NCBI GenBank assembly: GCA_963714795.1
Contig: CAVQPS010000006.1
Coordinates: 124,001-188,000, forward strand
Origin: DATIXJ01 sp963714795
GTDB lineage: Bacteria; Bacteroidota; Ignavibacteria; UBA10030; SZUA-254
DNA length: 64,000 nucleotides
Direction of reading: 5' to 3'
Below are positions 44,666-53,501 of this stretch, in pieces (position 1 is the first letter of the stretch; every line of letters begins with the position of its first letter). The notes under the pieces were generated by a model. The model was not told the DNA's origin. It worked only from the letters and a program-made list of their open reading frames with translations, and ran no database searches. A program made the position numbers and the translations under genes.

Positions 44666-47316
44666 TCGGTTCGGTAATTTCTCATTATAAAATCCTGGAG
44701 AAACTCGGTGAGGGTGGGATGGGTGTTGTTTATAAAGCGGAAGATACAAAGCTCAAGCGAATTGTTGCCCTGAAATTTCTGCCTCATCATCTTACTTCAA
44801 CCGACACCGAACAATCCCGGTTCCGGCAAGAAGCACAAGCCGCTGCCGCCTTGAATCATCCGAACATTTGTGCAATTCATACGATTGAAGAATACGATGG
44901 GCAGCAGTTTATCGACATGGAATTTATTGACGGTACCACCCTGCGCCAGAAAATCCCAATACAGAAAATTCAAGATGTCCTGACCTTCGCAATCCAGGTC
45001 GCAGAAGCATTGCAGGAAGCTCATAGTAAAGGGATCGTTCATCGGGACATCAAGGCTGACAACATCATGATCAATTCCAAGAACCAAGTCAAGGTGATGG
45101 ATTTTGGTCTGGCGAAGCTCAAAGGAAGTGCGATGCTGACGAAGTCCAGCTCAACAGTCGGCACGCTTGCTTACATGGCACCCGAACAAATCCAGGGAGA
45201 GGCCGCTGATGCCCGGAGCGATATCTTCAGCTTTGGTGTGGTGCTCTTTGAGATGCTGACCGGCACTCTTCCTTTTCGCGGAGAACATGAAGCGGCGATG
45301 ATGTACTCGATCATCAATGAAGAACCTGAACCAATCCAGAAATTTCTTCCGGAGCTGTCGTCCGATTTTATTTATATCATCGATAAGACATTGGAAAAAA
45401 GTCCCAACGATCGGTACCAATCGGTCAATGAGATACTTGTCGACCTGCATCGTTTGAACAGACAATCTACCAAAGTTATTCGATCTCAAGTACACGCTGT
45501 TCCATCTGCCGCAAAAACTCCTGTGGTGATCGAAGCTCCCCGCACAGCTTCCGTTGTTAAACCTGTTCGCACAAAGATGTGGATTATCACTGGAGGTTTG
45601 GCAATCATTTTGGCAGGAGCCATCGTCTATTCACTCGTTGCATATTTCAACAAACCAAAAGCCCCGGTCTCACTGCAGCTTTCATTCACGCAACTCACTG
45701 ACGAGCCCGGAATAGAGACTAATCCCGACATTTCTCCCGATGGCAATTATATTGTTTACGAGAGATGGATCGAGGGCAAATCTATTAATATCTTCTTGGA
45801 GCGGATCGGGGGAGGCAACCCAATCAATCTCACATCAGACTCGGAAAGTGACTTTGGCGAACCGGCATTTTCGCCGGACGGTCAACAGATCGCCTTTGTA
45901 CAATATGGAAGAGGAGGAGGAATTTTTCTCATGGGAGCCACCGGAGAGAATATACGGCGACTGACCGATTTTGGATATTACCCGGCTTGGTCTCCCGGTG
46001 GTAAAGAAATTGTTTGCGCAACAGACTTATTCGTAGATCCCAATATAAGAACCGGTCGTTCCAGCGAGCTTTGGACAATCACAGTTGCCACAGGAGAAAA
46101 ACGAAAAATCAAAGATGGAGATGCTATGCAACCTCAATGGTCTCCGCATGGATACAGAACTGTTTATTGGGGAATACACGCAGGCGGACGAAGAGATATT
46201 TGGACGATTCCGGCTGGCGGCGGCGATTCCGTCGCTGTTACGGACGATGCCTCCGTCGATTGGGATCCGGTATGGTCTCCCGATGGGAAATATCTTTATT
46301 TTTCAAGTGACCGCGGGGGGAGTATGAACTTGTGGAGAATCGCCATTGATGAGCAAACAGGGAAAATTTTGAGCGAGCCGCAGTCGATCTCAACCCCTTC
46401 CCGGTATAGCGGATTTTTAAGAATCTCCCATGATGGTCATCGCCTTATCTACACCGCCATTGATGAACGACAAAACGTCTATAGCATCGGTTTCGATCCA
46501 GTCAAAGAAGTTGCCGTCGGCTCTCCTATTGCAGTGACGCAAGGTACAAGAGTGTTTGATGAGTTCAATCCATCACCCGACGGTGAGTGGATTGCACTTG
46601 GATCAACCGGGACACAGGAAGATATTTACGTCATCAGGAAAGATGGAACAGGACTTCGTCAATTGACTAATGACGTCTACAAAGACCGTGCTATTTCATG
46701 GCTGCCTGATGGAAAGAGAATTGCGTTTATGTCGGATCGAAGCGGCAAATACGAAGTGTGGAGCATCAACTTGGATGGGAGCAATTTGGAACAACTGACG
46801 AAAACGCACCTTGGGTTTGTAGGTCCTTTCCGTGGGCTTCTCAATGCAAACAGTTTAGTATGCTGGAGTGATTCCGGCCTGTTCATGTTCGATCTCTCAA
46901 AGCCCCTCAATGAACGTAATGAGGAGAAATTCCTACCAACAGGAAAAGACGATAAGGGCTTCACGGCCATGTCGTTATCTCCTGACACGGAATGGCTCGC
47001 CGGATCGGCTGATAGCTCGTCACTACCCGGAGTGGTTTTGTATTCGAAACGAAACGAGACCTACGAATCAGTAACCGACTCGGGGTATTCACCTTTCTGG
47101 CTCAATGATAATCGCAGATTGCTTTATTTGAGGAATGGAAAATTATTTATAGTGGACAGAGAAACGAAAAAGACACATGAAGTGGCAAATCAACCTGAAA
47201 ACCTCCGCAGGGGCTTAATTCAAATCTCAAGTGACAATCATACGCTATACTACATGGTCGGGACGAAAGAGGCGAATATCTGGCAGGTGACAATGAAGGA
47301 ATCACAATCGGAATAA
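44662..47316 (+). CDS. ELK13: Ser/Thr kinase with TM helix and TolB-type propeller (mixed origin)
   Basis: An 884-residue protein. The kinase (HRDIKADN, APEQ, RGEHEAAMMYSIINEEP) is of the subclade otherwise joined to TolB_N-TPR regions (ELK2, 10, 14). After the TM helix (about 306-329) comes a TolB-type propeller, with blades such as ISPDGNYIVY, FSPDGQQIAF and WSPDGKYLYF. The tail (VTMKESQSE) lacks the NWDxELKK end of the other propeller members. This combination points to a domain swap. The start overlaps the peptidase stop; ELK14 begins six bases after its stop. Confidence 0.92.
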   Translation: MIGSVISHYKILEKLGEGGMGVVYKAEDTKLKRIVALKFLPHHLTSTDTEQSRFRQEAQAAAALNHPNICAIHTIEEYDGQQFIDMEFIDGTTLRQKIPIQKIQDVLTFAIQVAEALQEAHSKGIVHRDIKADNIMINSKNQVKVMDFGLAKLKGSAMLTKSSSTVGTLAYMAPEQIQGEAADARSDIFSFGVVLFEMLTGTLPFRGEHEAAMMYSIINEEPEPIQKFLPELSSDFIYIIDKTLEKSPNDRYQSVNEILVDLHRLNRQSTKVIRSQVHAVPSAAKTPVVIEAPRTASVVKPVRTKMWIITGGLAIILAGAIVYSLVAYFNKPKAPVSLQLSFTQLTDEPGIETNPDISPDGNYIVYERWIEGKSINIFLERIGGGNPINLTSDSESDFGEPAFSPDGQQIAFVQYGRGGGIFLMGATGENIRRLTDFGYYPAWSPGGKEIVCATDLFVDPNIRTGRSSELWTITVATGEKRKIKDGDAMQPQWSPHGYRTVYWGIHAGGRRDIWTIPAGGGDSVAVTDDASVDWDPVWSPDGKYLYFSSDRGGSMNLWRIAIDEQTGKILSEPQSISTPSRYSGFLRISHDGHRLIYTAIDERQNVYSIGFDPVKEVAVGSPIAVTQGTRVFDEFNPSPDGEWIALGSTGTQEDIYVIRKDGTGLRQLTNDVYKDRAISWLPDGKRIAFMSDRSGKYEVWSINLDGSNLEQLTKTHLGFVGPFRGLLNANSLVCWSDSGLFMFDLSKPLNERNEEKFLPTGKDDKGFTAMSLSPDTEWLAGSADSSSLPGVVLYSKRNETYESVTDSGYSPFWLNDNRRLLYLRNGKLFIVDRETKKTHEVANQPENLRRGLIQISSDNHTLYYMVGTKEANIWQVTMKESQSE

Positions 47317-47322
47317 ATTGGA

Positions 47323-49709
47323 ATGATCGGACAGACAATTTCACATTATAAGATATTAGAGAAGTTGGGTGAAGGCGGGATGGGTGTGGTGTATAAGGCC
47401 CAGGACACCAAACTTGACCGCATTGTTGCGTTGAAGTTTCTTCCGCCGCATTTAAGTTCTTCCGAACAGGAAAAAGCCCGCTTTCTTCAGGAAGCAAAAG
47501 CCGCTTCAGCGCTCAATCATCCGAATGTCTGCACGATCTACGGCATTGAAGAATTCGACGGCCAACAATTTATCGAGATGGAATTTGTTGATGGTGTTAC
47601 GCTCCGGCAAAGATTGCCTATCCAGAAACAATCAGAGGCAATCAATTACGCCATTCAAATCGGCGATGCTCTGCAGGAAGCGCACAGCAAAGGAATAGTT
47701 CATCGTGATATTAAAGCGGAAAATATCATGGTGAACCAGAAGAATCAGATCAAGGTGATGGATTTCGGATTGGCAAAACTCAAAGGTTCGATGAAGTTGA
47801 CGCGAACATCAAGTACTGTTGGGACTCTCGCGTACATGTCGCCGGAACAAATCCAGGGTGGTGAAGTTGATTCTCGGAGCGATCTTTTTTCCTTCGGCAT
47901 CCTGTTATTTGAGATGCTTACCGGAAGGACACCGTTTCGCGGTGAGCATGAAGCCGCAGTATTGTATTCCATTGTGAATGAACCGCCGGAATCGCTTTTA
48001 AAACTGAGACCCGATTGTTCGCCGGAACTTGAACGGATTATCGGCAGAGCGATTGAAAAAGATCCGGAGGATCGATATCAATCGGCGGCAGATTTTGTCA
48101 GCGAGTTGCGAAGAGTTCAGAAGCAATCGGCGAAAGTTTCGCGCACGGTGACGAAAGAGATTTCGGTCGCTCCGCTTGATCCAGCGAAATCAGATACATC
48201 AGCAGTCGCTAGTTCAGCACCACGGCCTAAACGAAAGCGGCAATTTATGGTTGTTGGAATTATTCTTATCGTTCTTGCGGCAAGTGCCGTTTCCTATTTC
48301 TCATTCTTCAACAAAAAGGAAACTATAGACTCTATTGCGGTGCTGCCGTTTGAAAATGTCGGTGCTGATCCGAATACGGAATATCTCAGCGACGGTATCA
48401 CGGAAAGTCTCATCAATACCTTATCTCAGCTTTCCCATCTTTCAGTGAAGTCGAGAAGTTCTGTCTTTCATTACAAAGGAAAGGATATCGATCCGCAAAA
48501 AGCCGGCAAAGAACTTGGGGTAAAGGCGGTGCTTACCGGAAGCGTTACGCAACGCGGTGATAATCTTCAAATCAGTGCGGAGCTTGTTGACGTCTCGAAC
48601 GACAATCACATCTGGGGCGATCAGTACAACAAAAAGCTTGCGGATATTCTTACCGTGCAGGAGATTATTTCAAAAGAAATCTCACAGAACTTAAGCTTGA
48701 AATTGGGCGGCGAGGACGAGAAGAAGCTTGAAAAACACGCCACCGAAAACACAGAAGCATATCAACTGTATCTTAAAGGAAGATTTTATTGGAACAAACG
48801 CAAAGCCGATGATCTGCAAAAAGCGATTGATTATTACAATGAAGCGATTGCAAAGGATTCGACGTATGCCCTTGCCTATCGCAGGGTTTAGCTTCCACTT
48901 ATGCAATTTTTCCGGAGTATTCTGGCGCGCCTGCGCAAGAGTACGCTATAAAAACTCAAGCAGCCGCGAACAAAGCGATGGAACTTGACCCGACACTCGC
49001 GGAACCTCACACCGACCTTGGATTAATTAAATCTGCATATCAATGGGACTGGGCGGGTGGGGAAAAAGAATTTCAGAGCGCCATTGAACTTGACCCCGGT
49101 TATCCTATTGCTCATTTCTGGTATGCTAATTGTCTTGTCTATCAGGGTAAATTTGATGAGGCACTCGTAAAAATCAAGAAAGCGCAAGAACTCGATCCTC
49201 TCTCGCTTGTTATTAATCAGAATGTCGGGGAAATTCTTTTCTGCCTGAACCGCGTTGACGAATCGATAAAGGAATTGCAATATACGGTTGAGCTTGATCC
49301 GAACTTCCCCGGAGTTCATGGTGATCTTGCGTACGAGTACGGGCAGTTAGGCAGATTCGACGAAGCGGTTGCCGAGTTCAAAAAAGTCACGGAAATTGTG
49401 GGTCCGAATAATCCTTTCGGCCTTGGGTTCCTCGGAAATATATATGCGAGGATGGGAAAGAAGAGCGAGGCGTTCAAAGTCCTGGATCAATTACATGCAT
49501 TTGCCGGGCAGGGCGATGCTGTCGCGGTGCAGATTGCGGAGGTGTACGCGGGATTAGGAGACAAAGATAAGGCATTCGAGTGGCTGCAGAAAGGATACGA
49601 TGCGCATGAAGTTGAAATTGTTTATCTGAAGTGGGATCGTTCGTGGGATTTTGTTCATTCGGATCCGCGTTATATTGCGTTGCTCAAGAAAATAGGGTTG
49701 GATAAATGA
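47323..49709 (+). pseudogene. ELK14: kinase-TM-TolB_N-TPR gene with a double frameshift
   Basis: The first frame (47323-48891) gives an intact kinase (HRDIKAEN, DFGLAK, SPEQ), a TM helix near 308-329, a TolB_N-like domain (IAVLPFENVGADPNTEYLSD) and the first TPR, then stops. Homology resumes in another frame from 48888 to 49709. Two extra bases, C at about 48880 and T at about 48887, explain it: without them the text reads YALAYAGLASTYAIFPEY, the normal TPR continuation. Two close insertions may be sequence error or real decay. The intact protein would be about 794 residues. The stop overlaps the next short ORF (ATGA at 49706). Confidence 0.85.
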
Positions 49710-49831
49710 TCGGACAAACAATTTCACATAATAAGTCCCAAACTTTCCCACGATCCCGATTTGTCGGGAGAGCGGATGAAAGTTTGAGAATCCCGCTGGA
49801 GCGGAGCGGAAGCGGGAGGTGTACGCCATGA
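49706..49831 (+). other. short coupled ORF between ELK14 and ELK15 (41 codons)
   Basis: ATG 49706 overlaps the ELK14 stop. It reads MIGQTISHNK and then enters element B at codon 11, ten codons earlier than in the 51-codon versions, and ends at the TGA beside the ELK15 start (ATG 49828). The missing 30 bases are again a multiple of three, so the phase is kept. Confidence 0.45.
49736..49819 (+). repeat. palindromic element B, copy 3 (84 bp)
   Basis: Same two-hairpin layout as the copy at 22995, with GAGCGGAGCGG in the second loop. It is identical to copy 4 at 52735 over the full length by eye. It begins the long direct repeat that runs on through the kinase domain of ELK15. Confidence 0.75.
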
Positions 49832-50502
49832 TTGGTCAAAAAATATCTCACTATGAAATCTTAGAAAAGTTAGGTGAAGGTGGTATGGGTGTGGTGTATA
49901 AAGCCCAGGACACTAAACTTGACCGGCTTGTTGCACTGAAGTTTCTCCCTGCTCATCTTGCCGCGTCCGAGCAGGATAAGGCACGATTTGTTCAGGAAGC
50001 AAAAGCCGCTTCATCCCTGAATCATCCCAACGTTTGTACCATTCATGATATTCAGGAACATGACGGGCAGATGTTTATCGTGATGGAATTTGTGGATGGA
50101 CAAACATTGCGACAGAAATTACCGACAATCATCCAGAGCAAAGCGATCGACATCGGAATCCAGATCGCGGAAGGACTTTCAGCCGCGCACGAGAAAGGCA
50201 TCGTGCATCGTGACATCAAACCGGAAAATATCATGATCCGGAAAGACGGCATCGTGCAGATTATGGATTTCGGATTGGCGAAATTACGGGCAAGCGGAAG
50301 TAAAATTACACGATTGACGAAAGAAGGAAGCACGGTCGGGACGGCAGGATATATGTCGCCGGAACAAGTGCAGGGGCAGGATGCAGATCATCGCTCCGAT
50401 ATTTTTTCTCTCGGCGTCATATTGTATGAAATGTTCGCCGGTGAACTTCCGTTCAAAGGAGTTCATGAGACGGCCTTGACGTATGAAATCGTGAATGTCG
50501 AT
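49736..50502 (+). repeat. long direct repeat, left copy (767 bp)
   Basis: This stretch matches 52735-53501 at an offset of 2999 bases, from the first base of element B through most of the kinase domain, with only about half a dozen differences seen by eye (for example GCG/GCA near 50280 and GTCATA/GTGATA near 50416). Both sides then diverge sharply after GAATGTCGAT. It marks a recent duplication or gene conversion between ELK15 and ELK16. Confidence 0.8.
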
Positions 50503-52534
50503 CCTGCCCCGATGTCATCCGTAAAACCGGAAATCGATCCAGAGTCTGGATGCTATCGTGTTCGAGTGCCTGGAAAAAGATGTTAACGAGCGAGCGCAGG
50601 CGATCAAGCAAATATCGGTTGACCTCAAACGATATAAACGGGAATCGAGCCGCCAGCGGGTGAGCAGAGTTACAGCTGCCCGCCCGGCATTCAGTTCTTC
50701 TGCGATGCAATCTCCCGAAGGTTCGGGTGTAACATTTGAGAAGAGTTTAGGAAATTCATCAAAATTACCGTGGATTGTTGCTTGTGTGTGTTTTCTGGTT
50801 GCGGTTGTGCTTGGTGTTCTCTATCTCCGCGGTTCTTCTCCCGAGAATTCGGTGATTCGCACTTCTCTATTGCTGCCGGAGAAAGCGAATCCTCTATTTT
50901 ACGGGAATATTTCCGGACCGCCTGTCCTCTCACCGGACGGGAAACACATTGTCTTTGCTGCAAACGATTCCACCGACAATCGCATGTTGTATCTCCGTTC
51001 GCTGGATGAGATTGATGCTCATCCGCTTGCAGGAACAGAAGGTGCAGTTCATCCGTTCTGGTCACCTGACAACCAATTCGTCGCGTTTCAAGCGAAGGGC
51101 AGGAAGCTGAAAAAAATTGATATTGCGGGCGGATCCCCGGTTGTCATTTGTAATGCCGCGGATTCCAGAGGCGGTTCGTGGAGTAAGGAAGGAATGATCG
51201 TATGTTCTCCGGGGCCAGTTACTGATCTCTTTGCTGTTTCTGCATCGGGTGGAACTCCAACACAGGTCACAACGCGCGACTCCGTGCGGAAAGAAACGAC
51301 TCATCGTTGGCCATTCTTTCTCCCTGATGGAAATCATTTTCTCTATTTTGCCCGCTCGAACGCCAACGCCGCGCAGGGTGAAGAAGATGCGATCCGATTG
51401 GCAACAGCGGACGGCAAGACAGATAAGATTATCCTCAAAGTGGCGTCGAATGCTGTTTTCGCATCGGGCCATCTCTTGTACGTACGAGGGAACAGTCTCG
51501 TCGCCCAAAAGTTTAATACAAGTTCATTCGAGCTCGAGGGCGAACCGACAGCGTTGGTGCAAGGCATCGCGTATGACCCGTCTATTTCCAGAGGTTTGTT
51601 CTGGGCTTCCGAAAACGGATTGTTGATGTATGAAACCGGGAGCGTACAGGTTGGCTAAAGCTAAATTTCGTGGACCGCAATGGAACATCATTGGGCGTGA
51701 TAGGAGATATCGGAGAGTACCTGCCGTTTCGGATTTCCCCGGATAACAAGCGTATTGCCACCGGACTCTTCGACCAGAAATTCCGCAATAACGATGTATG
51801 GGTTATTGACATCCAACGCGGCTTAAAAACACGATTTACGTTTGACCCGGCGGCAGAGAACAATCCTGTTTGGTCTCCGGATGGAGAGAAAATTGTATTT
51901 CTGTCAACACGAAAAGGAGGAGCCGATCTCTACATCAAATCAGCAAGCGGCGCGACGAACGAGGAAGTCTTGTATGAATCCGGTGAACGTAAAATACCGA
52001 CGGACTGGTCTCCTGATGGCAGGTTTACTTGTTTACAATGTTTTGGGTAAAAGTGCGGATATCTGGATATTACCGATGGAAGTAAATGGACAGCGCTCAC
52101 GCAAAAGTCCATTCCCATTTTTAGTCACAGAATTTAACGAGGGTCAGGCCGTATTTTCTCCGGATGGACGTTGGATTGCATACACGAGCGATGAATCAGG
52201 ACAAGCCGAAGTGTATGTGCGTCCTTTTCCGTGGACCAGGCGGAGAATTTCACGGATTCTGCTGAAGGAGGAATAAATCCTGTACGGCGCTCTGCCAGAT
52301 GGAAAAGAGATTTACTATATAAGTTTGAATGACTCAAAGATGATGAGTGCGGGAATAGCAGAGAAAGGCACGACCGTAGAAGTCAGCAACGTGCATCCAT
52401 TATTTGCCATGAATGGAACGGACTACGATGTCATGACAGACGGGAAATTCATACTGAACATACCACTGGAAACACAGGAAACATCGCCAATCACACTTGT
52501 TGTGAATTGGGATCAGGAGTTAAAAAAGAAATAA
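49828..52534 (+). pseudogene. ELK15: decayed kinase-TM-propeller gene with several frameshifts
   Basis: The kinase part is intact up to about 50535 and nearly identical to ELK16. Extra or missing bases then break the frame near 50541-50545, near 51649 (a TAA appears in GSVQVG), at about 52027 (an extra A in GRF-LVYNVLG), and again between about 52235 and 52310. In between, fragments at 50558-51658, 51670-52050 and 51842-52276 and the end at 52325-52534 spell a normal TM helix and propeller ending LVVNWDQELKKK. With this many independent breaks, real pseudogene decay is likelier than error. The C-terminal half is not related closely to that of ELK16. Confidence 0.85.
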
Positions 52535-52567
52535 ACAGCTAATGAATGGATGAAGGAATAGGAACGT

Positions 52568-52678
52568 ATGATCGGACAAACAATATTTCAGGAACCCTCA
52601 CCCTGTAATCCCTCTCCCAAATTGGGAGAGGGATGTCACGAAATGACAAGGAGAGGGTCAAGAAGGACAACGCAATGA
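52568..52678 (+). other. short coupled ORF with element D (36 codons)
   Basis: ATG 52568 starts MIGQTIF and then reads through palindromic element D (QEPSPCNPSPKLGEGCHEMT and onward) to the TGA inside the ATGA at 52675, which starts the next short ORF. It follows the end of ELK15 by 33 bases. Two short ORFs therefore stand in series before ELK16. Confidence 0.45.
52594..52658 (+). repeat. palindromic element D (three-stem repeat)
   Basis: The outer stem is ACCCTC/GAGGGT (52594-52599 with 52653-52658). Inside are an 11-pair hairpin CCCTCTCCCAA/TTGGGAGAGGG (52610-52620 with 52622-52632, one-base loop) and TGTCA/TGACA (52634-52638 with 52644-52648). The layout is like a small three-way junction. 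Similar GAGAGGG palindromes are common intergenic repeats in many bacteria, from memory. Confidence 0.65.
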
Positions 52679-52830
52679 TAGGGCAGACAATCTCACACTA
52701 TAAAATTCTCGAGAAATTGGGTGAAGGCGGCATGTCCCAAACTTTCCCACGATCCCGATTTGTCGGGAGAGCGGATGAAAGTTTGAGAATCCCGCTGGAG
52801 CGGAGCGGAAGCGGGAGGTGTACGCCATGA
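52675..52830 (+). other. short coupled ORF before ELK16 (51 codons)
   Basis: ATG 52675 begins with a full kinase N-terminus (MIGQTISHYKILEKLGEGGM, ATGATAGGG variant) and then translates element B to the TGA beside the ELK16 start (ATG 52827). The length equals the leaders before ELK1, ELK5 and ELK6. Its start overlaps the end of the preceding short ORF. Confidence 0.5.
52735..52818 (+). repeat. palindromic element B, copy 4 (84 bp)
   Basis: Same sequence as copy 3 by eye. Spacer TGTACGCC separates it from the kinase ATG, whereas copies 1 and 2 have CAAACACG, so two sublineages of element plus spacer are present. Confidence 0.75.
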
Positions 52831-53501
52831 TTGGTCAAAAAATATCTCACTATGAAATCTTAGAAAAGTTAGGTGAAGGTGGTATGGGTGTGGTGTATAA
52901 AGCCCAGGACACTAAACTTGACCGGCTTGTTGCACTGAAGTTTCTCCCTGCTCATCTTGCCGCGTCCGAGCAGGATAAGGCACGATTTGTTCAGGAAGCA
53001 AAAGCCGCTTCATCCCTGAATCATCCCAACGTTTGTACCATTCATGATATTCAGGAACATGACGGGCAGATGTTTATCGTGATGGAATTTGTGGATGGAC
53101 AAACATTGCGACAGAAATTACCGACAATCATCCAGAGCAAAGCGATCGACATCGGAATCCAGATCGCGGAAGGACTTTCAGCCGCGCACGAGAAAGGCAT
53201 CGTGCATCGTGACATCAAACCGGAAAATATCATGATCCGGAAAGACGGCATCGTGCAGATTATGGATTTCGGATTGGCAAAATTACGAGCAAGCGGAAGT
53301 AAAATTACACGATTGACGAAAGAAGGAAGCACGGTCGGGACGGCAGGATATATGTCGCCGGAACAAGTGCAGGGGCAGGATGCAGATCATCGCTCCGATA
53401 TTTTTTCTCTCGGCGTGATATTGTATGAAATGTTCGCCGGTGAACTTCCGTTCAAAGGAGTTCATGAGACGGCATTGATGTATGAAATCGTGAATGTCGA
53501 T
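52735..53501 (+). repeat. long direct repeat, right copy (767 bp)
   Basis: Partner of 49736-50502. It covers element B, the spacer, and the ELK16 kinase domain up to the GVHETALMYEIVNVD segment. Confidence 0.8.

Noticed and set aside
22935..52830. CRISPR or other short-repeat array
   Set aside because: The 84-bp element copies are separated by kilobases of coding sequence, not by short unique spacers.
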